Source: Artemisia argyi (Eukaryota > Streptophyta > Magnoliopsida > Asterales > Asteraceae). From it: DNA of 64,000 bases. Position numbers and translations under genes: made by a program. The notes under the pieces are model-generated. The model saw only the letters and a list, made by a program, of their open reading frames with translations. It had not been told where the DNA came from and did no database searches. This document shows, piece by piece, positions 14,342-26,444 of this stretch (positions are counted from its first letter, which is position 1; each line of letters opens with the position of its first letter). The stretch covers positions 117,778,042-117,842,041 of the forward strand of contig CM060704.1 in assembly GCA_030686995.1 (NCBI GenBank), read 5' to 3'.

Positions 14342-14721
14342 AGATAGCTGTTAGGATTTTTGAAATGATTTTTTAAAATAAAACATTTCTTTTTAATTCA
14401 AAAATAATTTGTAAAATATCTTTTTGAAAAAATTGTTTTGTCACATTAAAAATGTGAAGTTTAGAAAAATAAAGTCCTTTGATCATATGTCAAGTAGTAG
14501 ATTTGTTTGTCCATACCTTGGGTGATTTACGTCGGGATGGAAATCTACGACTTTGTTGAAGCATACTTGAGATGTCGAGAGGTGTTGATGTAAGTAAGCA
14601 TTGATGATTTATGTTTACAAGTAACTTGCGCATTTTACGTTATGCATTACAAGTTACATGTTTGTCGTTATTAAAACAGAGGAAACCGTTTAGTTTAAAT
14701 ATCGTAATATTTGCCCTAACA

Positions 14722-16187
14722 ATCTCCCCCTTTTTGATGATGACAAATATGTAAACCATAACACACAGTAAAATGTAAAAGTTACCAGTTTACACTCCCT
14801 TTTTGTCGAAGCAAAAAGGTAGTTGCCTCGAGTTCTCTCTTGAGTTGACTCCTTACTCTCCCTTATTACACTTCTACCCTTTCTTCCCGCAGAGGCAAGC
14901 TTGCATCAACCTAGTGAAGTCTTCTATCACCACTATTAGAAAGACTCCGTGCTATGTATTCAAAAACTTCCGAGCTCCCCCTAGCTCAAAGCTCCCCTAT
15001 GGTGATTGAATCCCCTTGTATATTAACCTTAGTATCTAGTGGATCCATGGATCAAATTCTTACAAAGACTTTTCCTACATTAAGGGCTAGCTTCATGCAA
15101 TATAATATATAAAATTATAGGAGCAACACTATAGGGATAGAATACACATAGCAAGACATGCAATGGTTAAACTATGTGAGTGACATAGCCTAAAAGTGTG
15201 CCAAAAGGATAAGAACAAAAACGAAAGCCCAAGAAAGTTGAGCGATACAAAAAGATGAATGCATATTGCAATTCAAAGACACTTGAGTATCACAACCCTA
15301 CCAACAACTTAAGGTGTAATGGTTCAATCTAACACACTAACAAGAACGAGATTCGTTCGTTGACTGACACACAAAATGACTTCTTCCAAGTTGTCATTGG
15401 GAAGGAAAGTTCTAACAAACTTTTGAAACAACATAATCATCTACCTAAGATGATTGATGTTAAGGATGGTTTGTTGATAAAACATACTCTAAATGATTAC
15501 TATTATGACAAGTCATTCCATAAAGTAGATTCGATAGAAGATATGCCAAGAAAAATGAAAATGAGAACGATATGCACCTGGATACGAATGGAAATGATTC
15601 CATAAGATGGGAAAGTGTTGGTTTTGACCTTTGAGGAAAGGTGGAGAAAGATGGTTTAGATTAATATATCATTTGCATTGACAATGAGATGCATGATATA
15701 TTTCGAAAGAGAAAAAGAAAATGTGAATGTGATCCTAACAGGATTGTTGGTGGATATCTCTAACAGGGTTGAGGTAACTAAGTTCTAGATTCCTAGTTGT
15801 GTGTTAGAGATAATTTGGTGCATGAAGGGTTTCGTGTAATTGTGAGGATTGAAGGTTGTTGAACTAACTATCACTTTTCTAAAGTGAGGAATAGTTGTAA
15901 GGTTTGAGTGTAATGATTGATGGGTTGAAGGTTTTTAGACTAACTATCACTGTCAAGAGTGAAGTGTAGCTAAAAGTTTTGAGTGGGATTGATATAAGGG
16001 TTGAATGTGTTAAAACTAAATAACACTATCAAGAGTGAAGTTTAGTTATAAGGGTCGAGTGTGATGATGAAATACAAGATAAGCTTGCAATGGTGAGGCC
16101 TTAAATAGGTAAGAGTTATGGGATTCGAATAAAAGTTGGTGGTAGTGTCCTATGTTGTAGTGAGGGAATCTTAGAGTGTATGTGAGT
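14722..16187 (-). mobile_element. Internal 3' part of Copia-3, non-coding
   Basis: This follows the polypurine tract of Copia-3 on the minus strand and ends where the Copia-1 LTR starts. No gag or pol motif was recognised in any frame. A plus-strand ORF of 81 codons at 15360-15605 resembles nothing known to me. The segment is rich in imperfect hairpins, concentrated at 15660-16062. It fits a non-autonomous or decayed Sirevirus tail. Confidence 0.5.
15660..16062. repeat. Array of tandem hairpins, three ~76-bp repeats
   Basis: Three degenerate direct repeats of about 76 bp (from about 15841, 15921 and 15997), each beginning near GGGTTGAA and containing CACT...AGTG arms; in the third the outer arms AACTAAA and TTTAGTT also pair. 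Upstream are further hairpins, for example TATATCAT...ATGATATA near 15662-15702 and AACTA...TAGTT near 15775. Confidence 0.8.
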
Positions 16188-16926
16188 TGTTGGGAATTAA
16201 ATAATCAGAAGAATTAGCATAAAGGCTCAAGGAAATACATCAAGTATGTTCCTGATGATAAAGCTCAAAGTACGTTCCTGCTGATAAACACAAGAGTGTT
16301 TCTGCTGAAGAATGTTTCTACAGAAGGTGTTTTTGCTGATGGATTCTGCTGCTGCTATGACTCATTCAACAGCTGTGTACATAAGTATGACTTATTCTAC
16401 TGATACGTGTACAAGAAAATATCTTTGTTGTAGTCATCAAAATGAACACTCCAAATGAGTTGTATTCCTAGATACATGTTGTATCTTAATGACTGACAAG
16501 ATAAGTCTTCAACTAGCCAATATGAAGATAAGTCATAAGCTAGTGATTAGATAAGTCATATAGATTGTAAAAGATCTTTTCCTTGGACTATAAAAGGAAG
16601 ATCTTAGATATGTCTTAAATATATGAATAGACGTTGATGTAAAATACAACAGACAATACATTAGAACAAAACACAAGATTCAAGGTTTTGTAACCCTAGT
16701 GATAGTGAAGATCACTCGTATTATTTTGAATAATATTGAATCGTTTGGTGAAATACTTTCATTGTTCTTTGTTAAATAAACTCAAGCATCACAGTTCCAT
16801 TTCCAATAAACATTCTAAGTGTGGTTAAGTAGATTCCGCATACTTAATCATATTCACTCAATCACATATAAACATTACAAAGGTCCAACACCTTATAGTG
16901 TGTGATCAAATCATGTGATCCTCTCA
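16188..16926 (+). mobile_element. 5' LTR of Copia-1
   Basis: 739 bp, starting TGTTGGGAATTAAAT and ending CTCTCA directly before the primer-binding site. Near its start it holds several GTTCCTGCTGATA-like words (16248-16355). TATAAAA occurs at 16589-16595. No second copy exists in the window. Confidence 0.85.
16589..16595 (+). promoter_or_regulatory. TATA box in Copia-1 LTR
   Basis: TATAAAA in the U3 part of the LTR, about 340 bp before the LTR end. The position suits an LTR promoter; no start site is known. Confidence 0.5.
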
Positions 16927-16928
16927 GT

Positions 16929-16940
16929 TGGTATCAGAGC
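16929..16940 (+). promoter_or_regulatory. Primer-binding site of Copia-1 (tRNA-iMet)
   Basis: TGGTATCAGAGC lies two bases inside the 5' LTR end. It is the usual complement of the 3' end of plant initiator methionine tRNA. Confidence 0.9.
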
Positions 16941-16982
16941 TTCCAGGTTGATATCTTTGATTTAGAAGAAGAAGAAGAAGAA

Positions 16983-17961
16983 ATGGACACATAATCTATT
17001 CAAACAATGTTGCTGCAAAGTTGCCAGTTCTCAAACAGAATGAGTTTGAATTGTGGAGGTTAAGAATATATAGAACAGTTTTTCCAGGTGCAGGATTACA
17101 CTCTCTGGGAAATCATTGAAGATGGAAACTCTTTCAAACCCACAACCACTACATCAACAGTTGAAGGTAAGGCTATAACAACTATTCAAACTATCCCTAC
17201 AACTGCTGATGAAAGAATAAAGAAGAAGAATGACCTCAAAGCCAGAAGTATGCTGATGATGACCATTCCAAATGATCAACTTATAAACTTCAGTAAATTC
17301 AAAGATGCCAAGTCATTATTTGAGGCAATTGTTGCAAGGTATGGAGGGAATGAAGCTACCAAGAAGACCCAGAAAACTCTTCTTAAGCAACAGTTTGAAA
17401 ACTTCTCATCAACCATTAATGAATCTCTTGACCACATGTTTACAAGGCTACAGAAAATTGTGAGCCAACTTGCTGTTCTTGGGGTTGACATACCTCAAGA
17501 AGATTTGAACTCAAAATTTCTGAGAAGCTTACCAGAAGAGTGGGCTATGCATGTTGTTGTCTGGAAGAATAAACCAGACATAGACATTATGGATCTTATG
17601 GATTTGTATAACAACTTTAAAATTGTGGAACAAGAAGTAAAGAAAACTGGTGTCTCTAGTTCATATACTGGGAACATGGCTTTTATGTCATCTCCTAGTA
17701 TCTCAAACCCAGTTAAAGATGAAAAGGTTGATAATGGAATTGGTGCTGCTAGTTCATCAAGCAGTACTTTTGGTATATTGAATGAAAAGGCTTGTTGTGC
17801 CTTTTTCACAAGTCAGAATAATGGGTCCACGCTCACTCTTAGAAATCAATGATGATGATTTAGAAGAGATGGACCTAAAATGGCAAATTTCTCTTCTTAG
17901 CATGAGTGCTAAGAAATTATATCAGAGGACGGGGAAGAAACTCACCATCAGCATCAATGAT
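16983..17961 (+). pseudogene. Copia-1 gag, N-terminal part
   Basis: Gag of a Copia element. The head reads KLPVLKQNEFELW and is followed, after a small frame-shifting insertion near 17,068, by an open frame (17088-17852) with LWEIIEDGNSF, DLKARSMLMMTIPN, LEEWAMH-like SLPEEWAMHV and DLYNNFKIVEQEV. These are standard landmarks of the Copia Gag core. Two further breaks lie near the start (a TAA four codons after the first ATG) and at 17,850. LARD-1 interrupts the gene at 17,961; the second half resumes at 24,784. Confidence 0.85.
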
Positions 17962-18739
17962 TGTAACACCCCAACCCGAGAAGGGCTAAAGTGTAACATT
18001 ATGGTGTCAAATCAGAACACAAGTGAAACGGAGATACATTACCAATACAAAGTCTACAAAGGTTACAAAGGAAAAACCAAACATGGTGTCAAATCAGAAC
18101 ACAAGTGAAACGGAGATACATTTTAATTCGTCTGGCTAGGATCGAATGGATGAGCAAAAATGAGTTTTCCGTTTTTTTTGGCTACGAATCAAACACCAAA
18201 AATGAATTCCGATCATCACGAGCACTTATAACACTTGGGAATATTTTTTTCACCCTACTAGGAGCAATAAAAAATTGGGAAAAATGGCCAAAGGCTCTGT
18301 AAAAATCTTGGAGATCGTGGGTGAGTTTTAGGAGAGAATTAGGGTTTTAATATGTTCAAAATGGGAAAAATAATTCAAGCCGTGTATATGGAGGAGGGGG
18401 AACAAGATTTTCGGCCAAAATTAAGGGGATTAAATCAATTATACTGATTTTCTCACTTTCCATAATTATTTGATACATATCCCTTAATTATATAAATTTT
18501 AAATCAATTATATACTTAAATAAAATGAAATTCGGCCAATGTAACATTTTTTTGTGAGACATTTATTTTTAGTACACTTTATAAATATTGTAATTTTTAT
18601 AAAAATTATCATATATCATATGTTGCTATATCTCATGTGTTTAGGATTTATTTTGTATTTAAAATAATTATTTTATTTAATTTTAAAACATAGGGGTACT
18701 TTGGTTATTTAAATGTGTTATGAAAATGTGTGTTTTACA
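17962..18739 (-). mobile_element. 3' LTR of LARD-1, internally deleted
   Basis: 778 bp that match only the two ends of the 3,611-bp partner LTR; about 2.8 kb of the middle is missing. A 40-bp segment starting ATGGTGTCAAATC occurs twice, at 18001-18040 and 18083-18122, and the second copy borders the deletion junction. Confidence 0.85.
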
Positions 18740-21172
18740 ACTATCTCCCCTCTCAAAAGAATTTTCGTCCTTGAAAATGCAAAAGGTAAGGTGGCGAAAC
18801 AACACGAGGGTTCACCAGACTACGAACAAAAAAAGGAGTAATTGACTCGCATAGAATCAGGCTTAGAGAAATTTCAACAAACAGAATGATCCTGTTTCCC
18901 ATGACTTGATCTTATCGATCTAAAGATAGTTTCGGTTTCCCCAGAGAGGGCACATAACACGGAATCCAATTCAAAAGAGTCACATACCGAATGTAACAGA
19001 TGACAATCGTATCCCCTTAAAAGATATTCAAAGAAAGATGTAGGATTGGGTGGGTGTTCCATTCGCGGACAAGGAATTGAACTGATCAGATGAGAATGGA
19101 TCGAACGATAGCATCATGAAGGTAATATATATCAGTTTAACTCTTCAGATTTTCCAATAGTTTCGTCTTCAATGCAACCTTCCAAAGGTATTTTCGTAAA
19201 CCGACAGATCTTGATTCTCAGAACCCAAAACTTCATATTTTAACTCATAATAGATCATCATGAAACGATTCCATCGAATATGAGGAGTGTATACATAGCA
19301 AGGCATAGGTGTAGCTCTTAACAGTAAAGAATCAAATCGATATAGCTAGAAGATAAGTTGATCAATAACATCAAATGGCGGAAAGCTTTACAACGAAACT
19401 TGGGATTTATCAAAACATAGAAGTCAAACAATCGCGTGACGCGTATCCAAACATATCAAAATGTACGGCGATAAGGTAGATCAACTGTACAGATCGAAAG
19501 AGCCCTAAAGTCTTACTATTCGCAGATCGTCACAAACGAAAACAGAATCTAAGTCTCCACTAAGGCACTTCTCAAGACATCATATGAACACAACAAGTGC
19601 ATGTTATATGATGTAAGTATTATCACGTTGGCCCGGCGTCATAATACTAGCATCATATAAATATGCCCTCATGATGGTCATACTTTGTCTCAATCAGTGA
19701 AACAAATCTACAATTCACCTAACAGTCCAACTAACTCGTGGGTTATTCCTATTCAAAAGATCAATAACCAAACGATGTCGGCAAAACAAATGAACTCGAA
19801 AAGAGGTAACAAAGTCAAACAGTCATCATTAGAAAGAAACATGTCGCCAAGGCATCAATTCCTCCATCAAAATTCGTCTCTTCAGAATCTTCTTACGTCC
19901 GAGTAGTCGGTCTTCGTCCATCTTCCAATCTAAGAGTGAAACGAAATCATTAACTTGAGTTTGGTTCCTCAATCCTTCTGCAATCTCTTTTTAGAATGTG
20001 ACTTAGTAATGCGAGTCTCTGGTACGGTCTTCAATCTCCTCTTCATCCAGTCTGCTTCCACTCTTAATTCATCTTAGTACAACCAAGATGAATAGGGAAG
20101 TGAGACTGTATGTTCTTCATCAGCTCCAGGTTCGCCGTCTTGACCAGGTTCCTGCGTTCTGCTCGTCAACTCTTCCGTCTTGCGGGGTATATCATCAACT
20201 CTCCAGGGTAGTTACTGTTGTCTGTCATCTTCAGGTTCTATCAAGCTCCAACCTTCGGTGGAAAACTTGGCGGTTCAACTAGAATCATATCCGAAATTCC
20301 AGGGTGCCAAAACATAATTCACACGAAAATGTTCCTCTCTTGGTGGACAAAATAGATGCAAGAGTACTTCACAACCGCGAAAGTAACATACGAGTCTCCA
20401 GAGCAAAGATGATAACAAAAGTTTAATGATCGGGAATCATGGTAAAGGATTTTCAAATAGTTCAATACATCAAAGGTGAGGCATAACAGAACAATCGTCA
20501 GCATCTCGAATGCCTAAGCAATCAAAACTCACATCAGGATCAATTTGAAGTTGACTTTCCAAAGAAAGTCAGATTAACACAACTAATTTTATCGTTCCAA
20601 AAGAAAAGAAACATTCTCATACTCGTGGTTAAGCACTACCCGACTTCTCAAAGATAGAAAAGATGAGTAAAATAAAATCAAATAACGTCAGAAAACTTAC
20701 AGAGGATTTACCAAAAGCAAGATACGAACATAGAGTGCATCAAGCACGTCATCGACATGTAGATTCTCAGAATGCCCAAAGAGATGTCAAAAGGATTAAC
20801 AAATGGATCAGGGATCGAAGATAAAATCAAAATAGCATTGTGCATTTCCATGCAGTCTTAAATGCCTTACTGGTAAACTTAGGTGGTGCAAGGATTTCTA
20901 ACTCCAAAAGGATGATTTCAAAAGGCATAGCTAAACGTAAGGCACAAATCAGAGTAATGCGGAAGCAAAGATTCATAAGAAGAATCTTAAACTCTATCCA
21001 TTCCTTACTGGTTAAAACTTAAATTCATATAGGGGATTCCTAAGGCAAGTTCTCAAAGAGTTTTCATATGTTCCTACAGTGGAAGCCTAATGGTCCAAAA
21101 CTCACAGGTCATAGCCTAAGCTCTACGAATGTTGCATCAGCCGATCCAAACCTGTATCTCTGATACCATAAT
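18740..21172 (-). mobile_element. Interior of LARD-1, no gene seen
   Basis: Non-coding 2.4 kb between primer-binding site (right) and polypurine tract (left). No frame longer than about 73 codons is present and none shows gag or pol motifs. It would need proteins from another element to move. Confidence 0.75.
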
Positions 21173-24100
21173 TGTAACCACCCAACCCGAGAAGGGCTAA
21201 AGTGTAACATTATGGAGTCAAATCAGAACACAAGTGAAATGGAGATACATTACCAATACAAAGTCTACAAAGGTTACAAAGGAAAAACCAAAGAAGGTAC
21301 AAGATACAAAAAGGGGCAACAACATACTAAGCCTAAAACATAACAACTTCTAAACATCTCTAAGTCCAACAAGTATCTAACAGGGTGAAGTCTTCTAAGC
21401 CCAAAAGCAAACAAACTCTTCAATCCAATACCCAGCTTCCTACTAAACCTGCCGCAGGAAAAGAAATGCGGCTGAGCTTACAAAGCTCAGTGAATAGATA
21501 TCAAACAATAACAAAGCAATACAAAAGAGATATGATAAGCAAGGAATACGAAGATGGAATACATATGGTGTCAAATGGGTAATCAAAGGATATCGAGGTT
21601 AAGTGTAAGATGTAATGTATATGGAACTCAGTATTTTACCCCAGGCCCAATCAATAAACAATACAATCCAATAGTAGCCCAATATGGAGTAGCTAGCTCC
21701 CAATATGTGAGGGGTTGCAATGCACACACACCCAGTCACCAAACAATGTAGCAATAATAAATGTAGTCAATATAGTAATCACAATCAATCAATCAATCAA
21801 TCAAATCTAGGATGCATCCATACGCCCCTGCAGGCCAATAACAATCATAGCAGTAGTCGATAACAATATCAGGGACGGTGTGGTACATCTCTCCAACCAC
21901 ACTAGAGTACATAACATTGGTGCATCAATGCTATGGTTGTGGCTACTCCACAACAAGTAATAATTGGGTAAATACTGAAGGGTCATGTAGTCAAGGTTCA
22001 ATATCAAAGTATAAGTGCCAAGTCATATCAAAAGTTCAATGTCAAAGGTTCAATATCAAAGGTTCAGTATCAAAGGTTCAATATCAAAGGTCAATGTCAA
22101 AGGATCAATCAAAGATGTAATATCAACGGATCAAAATAGAGAGGTCAAAGCCAAAGTTCCCAATCCACAAGGTTCACTATTCCAAGTTCCAAAGTCCCAT
22201 AGTTCATAAATTAAAGGGTTATAATGAGAGTTTAAAACAAAGTTCAATTTAGCAGGTTCCCATTACTTGTTTAAAAAGGTTCGTAGTACAATCCCATTTA
22301 AAAGGTTTATAACAAAAGTTCATTTAGAAAAGGTCTTCCCAAAAGATGACATTTATAAAAGTGTTTCTTTAATAACGGTTTTCAAAAGATATTCTTTAAA
22401 AGTGGTCTCCATGAATTTATAAAATCCCATATAAGATTAGTCTTAAATCATATTAAAAGGGTCGTTATAAAATCATTTCTCCATTAAATATTTCCATGTC
22501 ATAATTAAGAAAGACATTTCACCACCCGTTATAATATCCCAAAAGAACATTCATAGTCTCACAAAGGTTTCACCTCCCGTTACAATATCCCAAAGAATAT
22601 CCAAAGTCTCACAAAGGTTCAAAGATTAAGGTCACAAAAGGTTATCGAATGGATCATAAGAGTCCAAACGAATAACAATAGGATCACAAATACCGGTGAA
22701 ACACATCAATCATAGAACCAAGTACGAAGGGTCATGACCAAGACCAAACGGAAGTCATAACACGATAATCAAGTCAAAGACAAAGTCAAGAGAGAGAAAG
22801 TGTGTACTCTTACTGAAAGAGTATGGAATATCTGTACCTTAGCCGAGTCAAAACAAACCGAGATCAAACGAAAGGAGAACGGTTATTCCCGCTTCACCTA
22901 ACCTAGAAGAGAATGGATACGAATCAAGAAGAGTTCAAATCACGCAAGTTACCTCTTTTAGTTATCTTTCCATTTTTTTTATAAGTTCCCACTTTAAGTA
23001 GTTTAAGCATGTTAAAAGACTTTCTATTTTTAGTAAGTTTCCTTATTAGAAGGTTTCCAATTTTAGGAGTTTCCATAAATAGTACTTTCCATAAATAGCA
23101 GGTTTCCATAATTAGCAGATTTCCAGAATTACCAAGCTTCCAATTATAAACATATTCAATATAGTTAGTTTTATCATTTAATCAAGTTCCCATGTTCACA
23201 TAAGTCAAGGATTTCATTTTATACACGTTTTCTGAAATTAGGGTTTCTAAATGTTATTTAATATGTTTTAGGGTTAAAAGTGTCAAAATAACAAGTTAAG
23301 GGTCACAAATGAAAATATTCTCATTATAACACATCAACATAAGTCAAGAATGCCAAATATGTCAATTTTATGCTTTACACCCTTTAGTTTACAAAGTTAT
23401 ATAATAATCCTTTAATTATCGAATTTTCCATATTAAACCATTAACTAATATAATTCAACACATAAGTCACATATCTTTACAAAAATGTCACAAACAGCCC
23501 CTACCTCATTTTTAGGTTGAAACATGCCTCATATATCTTACATTTAGTCCCTCTAGTTATCATATTTACAATTCGAACCTTTTTAATTATCTAATTAACA
23601 TATAAACCACATAATTAACCAAATAACCACATAAATCCACCAAATGACAATATTAGTCCCTCTATATTATTTTTAGGTCAAAATATATGTATTTACACCA
23701 ATGGTCCCTCAAGTTTATAAAATTACAAAACATACCCTACACATTTTAAAATCCAATCGGTATTAGATTTAATTAACAAACCCTAACCCTAAAATTTACC
23801 AATCATTACCAATCATTAATTTAACCTTAAACACATTAATTATATCAAATAAAATATCAAAACCCTAACCTTAGTATTTATGCCCCATTTTATTCATATA
23901 TTTCGATCGGATTGGCAACAAATATATCAAAACAATTACCATAAGCTTCAAATAATTGTAACCACATTTTATACATGTTATATACACGTAATGAAATAGT
24001 AAAAAAAATCAGATCTAGCCACCAAAAAAATTATTTAGGCCGATTGTACAATTAAAATGTTTTTAGGGTTTTTATTTCATTTTAATTCGTCTGGCCAAAA

Positions 24101-24783
24101 TAATGTGCATGGATCAATTTTATTATTTTCTACGGAGTATAATAGGTAAAGGGGATGATGAAAAAAATACCTAAAATGGCTAGGATCGAATGGATGAGCA
24201 AAAATGAGTTTTCCCTTTTTTTGGCTACGAATCAAACACCAAAAATGAATTCCGATCATCACGAGCACTTCTAACACCTGGGAATATTTTTTTCACCCTC
24301 CTAGGAGCAATAAAAGACTGGGAAAAATGGCCAAAGGCCCTGTAAAAATCTTGGAGATCGTGGGTGAGTTTTAGGAGAGAATTAGGGTTTTAATATGTTC
24401 AAAATGGTAAAAATAATTCAAGCCGTGTACATGGAGGAGGGGGAACAAGATTTTAGGCCAAAATTAAGGGGATTAAATCAATTATACTAATTTTCTCACT
24501 TTCCATAATTATTTGATACATATCCCTTAATTATATAAATTTTAAATCAATTATATACTTAAGTAAAATGAAATTCGGCCAATGTAACATTTTTTTTGTG
24601 AGACATTTATTTTTAGTACACTTTATAAATATTGTAATTTTTATAAAAATTATCATATATCATATGTTGCTATATCTCATGTGTTTAGGATTTATTTTGT
24701 ATTTAAAATAATTATTTTATTAAAATTTAAAACATAGGGATACTTTGGTCATTTAAACGTGTTATGAAAATGTGTGTTTTACA
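21173..24783 (-). mobile_element. 5' LTR of LARD-1 (3.6 kb)
   Basis: Starts (minus strand) TGTAAAACACACATT at 24783 and ends GGGTTGGGTGGTTACA at 21173. It contains a short tandem array of a 15-bp AAAGGTTCAATATCA-type unit at 21991-22160. No gene is supported. The short ORFs in it are by-products of repeats. Confidence 0.85.
21991..22160 (+). repeat. 15-bp tandem array in LARD-1 LTR
   Basis: About ten imperfect copies of AAAGGTTCAATATCA or close variants. They create spurious KGSISK-like peptides in translated frames. Confidence 0.9.
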
Positions 24784-26444
24784 ATGATACTGCTGGTTTT
24801 GACAAGTCAAAGATAGAATGCTATAACTGTCATATGTTGGGGCACTTCTCAAGAGAATGTAGAAGGCCAAGGCAGCAAGATAGCAAGAATAGAGGTTTTG
24901 GAAGCAAGTCCAAAACAGGGGAATCATCCAATCCAAAGGCTATGGTAGCTATTGATGGATTAGGATCTGATTGGAGCTTTACAACTGATGAAGAAGAAGC
25001 TTCTCCTTACACAGCTCTTATGGCTTTCTCTACAGAGGTACAAATTGATAAAGTTTGTTCAAATAATTGTTCTGCTCTTAAAAGTTTAGAAACCTTAACC
25101 AAACGTTATAAGAATCAAAGGACAGAGCTAATCAATACAACTCATAACTTAACTAATCAAAAAAGAGGTTTAGCTATTCTAGAGGAACAAGTCATACATT
25201 TTCAAACAAATGAATCTACCTTTACTGATGTCAAAATTCTTCTTGAAAGAGAAATAATGTTTAAAAATGTTGACATTAGTAACTTGAAAGCTGAAGTAGA
25301 TAGGCTTAGTAAGGCAAAAGAAAACATTCAAATGAGTGTAGAAACACTAGATTATGCATCTAAGGGTGTGACCAACTTAATTGAATGTCAAGTAATAAAT
25401 AAAGCTAAGTCTGGTGTTGGATACAAATCTGTTCCTCCACCATATAGAGGTATTCCTGCTCCCCCAGGAATTGACCTAGAACACACAGGCTTGCCTGAAT
25501 TTCAACTACCTAAATTAAAATATGATGTTCAACCAAAAACTAATGTAGTTGTTAATAAACCTTTGAAAGAGAGTGAAAGTTTGAGTAACACTTCACTTCC
25601 TAAGGACAAGGTGTGGTCATGTAGAAAGTCAGATGGTCCAATCATTGATGACTTAACATCTGATGATAAAAAGGTTAAAAAGGTTATGTCTAAACCTGAA
25701 GTGGTTAAGAAAGCAGGAACAAGTGTTCCTAGGATAGTCAAACATGGTACTGAAAAGCCTAAAAACAATGTTAAACATGTTAGGAAACCAGTAAGATATT
25801 GTGAACAATATAGAACCATAAACAAGCCCAGAGGCAACCAAAGGAATTGGTATAGCCTCAAATCTCTCCAACAAAGAGATAACAAAGCTTGTTACACATG
25901 TGGTAGTTTTGACCATCTTGCAGCTTTCTGTAATAAATGGGTATCTGGGTATACAAACAATAGGGTGAATCTAAAAAGGCAAACACCTAAAAGTCACTCT
26001 AACTTTACTAGAACAAAACCCAAAACAGTTTCAGTAATGTCTTGTTCAAAAGCAGTTCCTACTGACAGACAAACATTTCCTGCTGATAGGAAAATGGTTT
26101 CTGCTAATAGACCATATCCAACTGTTTACCCAAAAACAACAGTTAAAAGTGCTAAAACAACTTTCAAATATGCATCAAATACTGTTAAAAAGCCCATTCT
26201 AACAAAGGCAGTAGTCCAAAAACAAGTTTGGAAACCAAAGGATACAACTGCAAAGCCATCAGTTTCTGCTGATAGCCAAACAGTTCATATCACTGCTAAG
26301 GGAAAAAGGGCAAATGCTGTTAAGGCCTCAGCATGTTGGATTCTTAAATCCAATGTTGCATCAACTATTCTCAAAAGATTACATTTCATTGATGCAAGAG
26401 GCGGATCCAAGTCAGAAATGGTTTGGATCCCAAAACAAAACTAA
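24784..26444 (+). pseudogene. Copia-1 gag, C-terminal part with two zinc knuckles
   Basis: Continuation of Copia-1 gag after LARD-1. A CX2CX4HX4C knuckle [14 protein letters not shown] comes first, then about 200 residues rich in Lys, Glu, Asn and Thr with coiled-coil character, then [12 protein letters not shown], and a second knuckle-like [14 protein letters not shown]. Long Gag extensions with coiled coils are known from Sireviruses. Near its end the VPTD / FPAD / VSAN words recur (26053-26110, 26262-26274). The frame is open for 556 codons and then stops before the protease. Confidence 0.85.

Larger units (their letters stand above)
13420..14721 (-). mobile_element. 3' LTR of Copia-3 (Sirevirus-like)
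   Basis: The minus strand shows a polypurine tract AAAAAGGGGGAGAT (14722-14735) followed by TGTTAGGGCAAATATT, the LTR start. A TATAAATA box lies at 14157-14164. The distal part (about 13420-13560) is nearly the same as 35895-36036, which belongs to the other LTR. The LTR end itself was not found on this side, so it is truncated at about 13,375-13,420. The ATCATCAAAAAGGGGGAGAT wording is characteristic of Sirevirus-type Copia elements. Confidence 0.75.
17962..24783 (-). mobile_element. LARD-1, non-autonomous Tekay-like LTR element
   Basis: Inserted in Copia-1 gag with a 5-bp target duplication ATGAT (17957-17961 and 24784-24788). LTR ends are TG...CA on both sides. On the minus strand a primer-binding site TATGGTATCAGAGATACAGG (21151-21170) follows the right LTR, and a polypurine tract GAGAGGGGAGATAGT follows AAGGACGAAAATTC before the left LTR, which is typical of Tekay/Del chromovirus-type Gypsy elements. 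No protein gene is recognisable in its 2.4-kb interior. The two LTRs differ greatly in length. Confidence 0.85.

Noticed and set aside
15360..15605. 81-codon plus-strand frame as a gene
   Set aside because: Sits in non-coding Copia-3 sequence, opposite to the element's strand, with no homologous motif I recognise.
21991..22160. CRISPR-like repeat array
   Set aside because: The 15-bp units are contiguous and imperfect without unique spacers, in a plant LTR.
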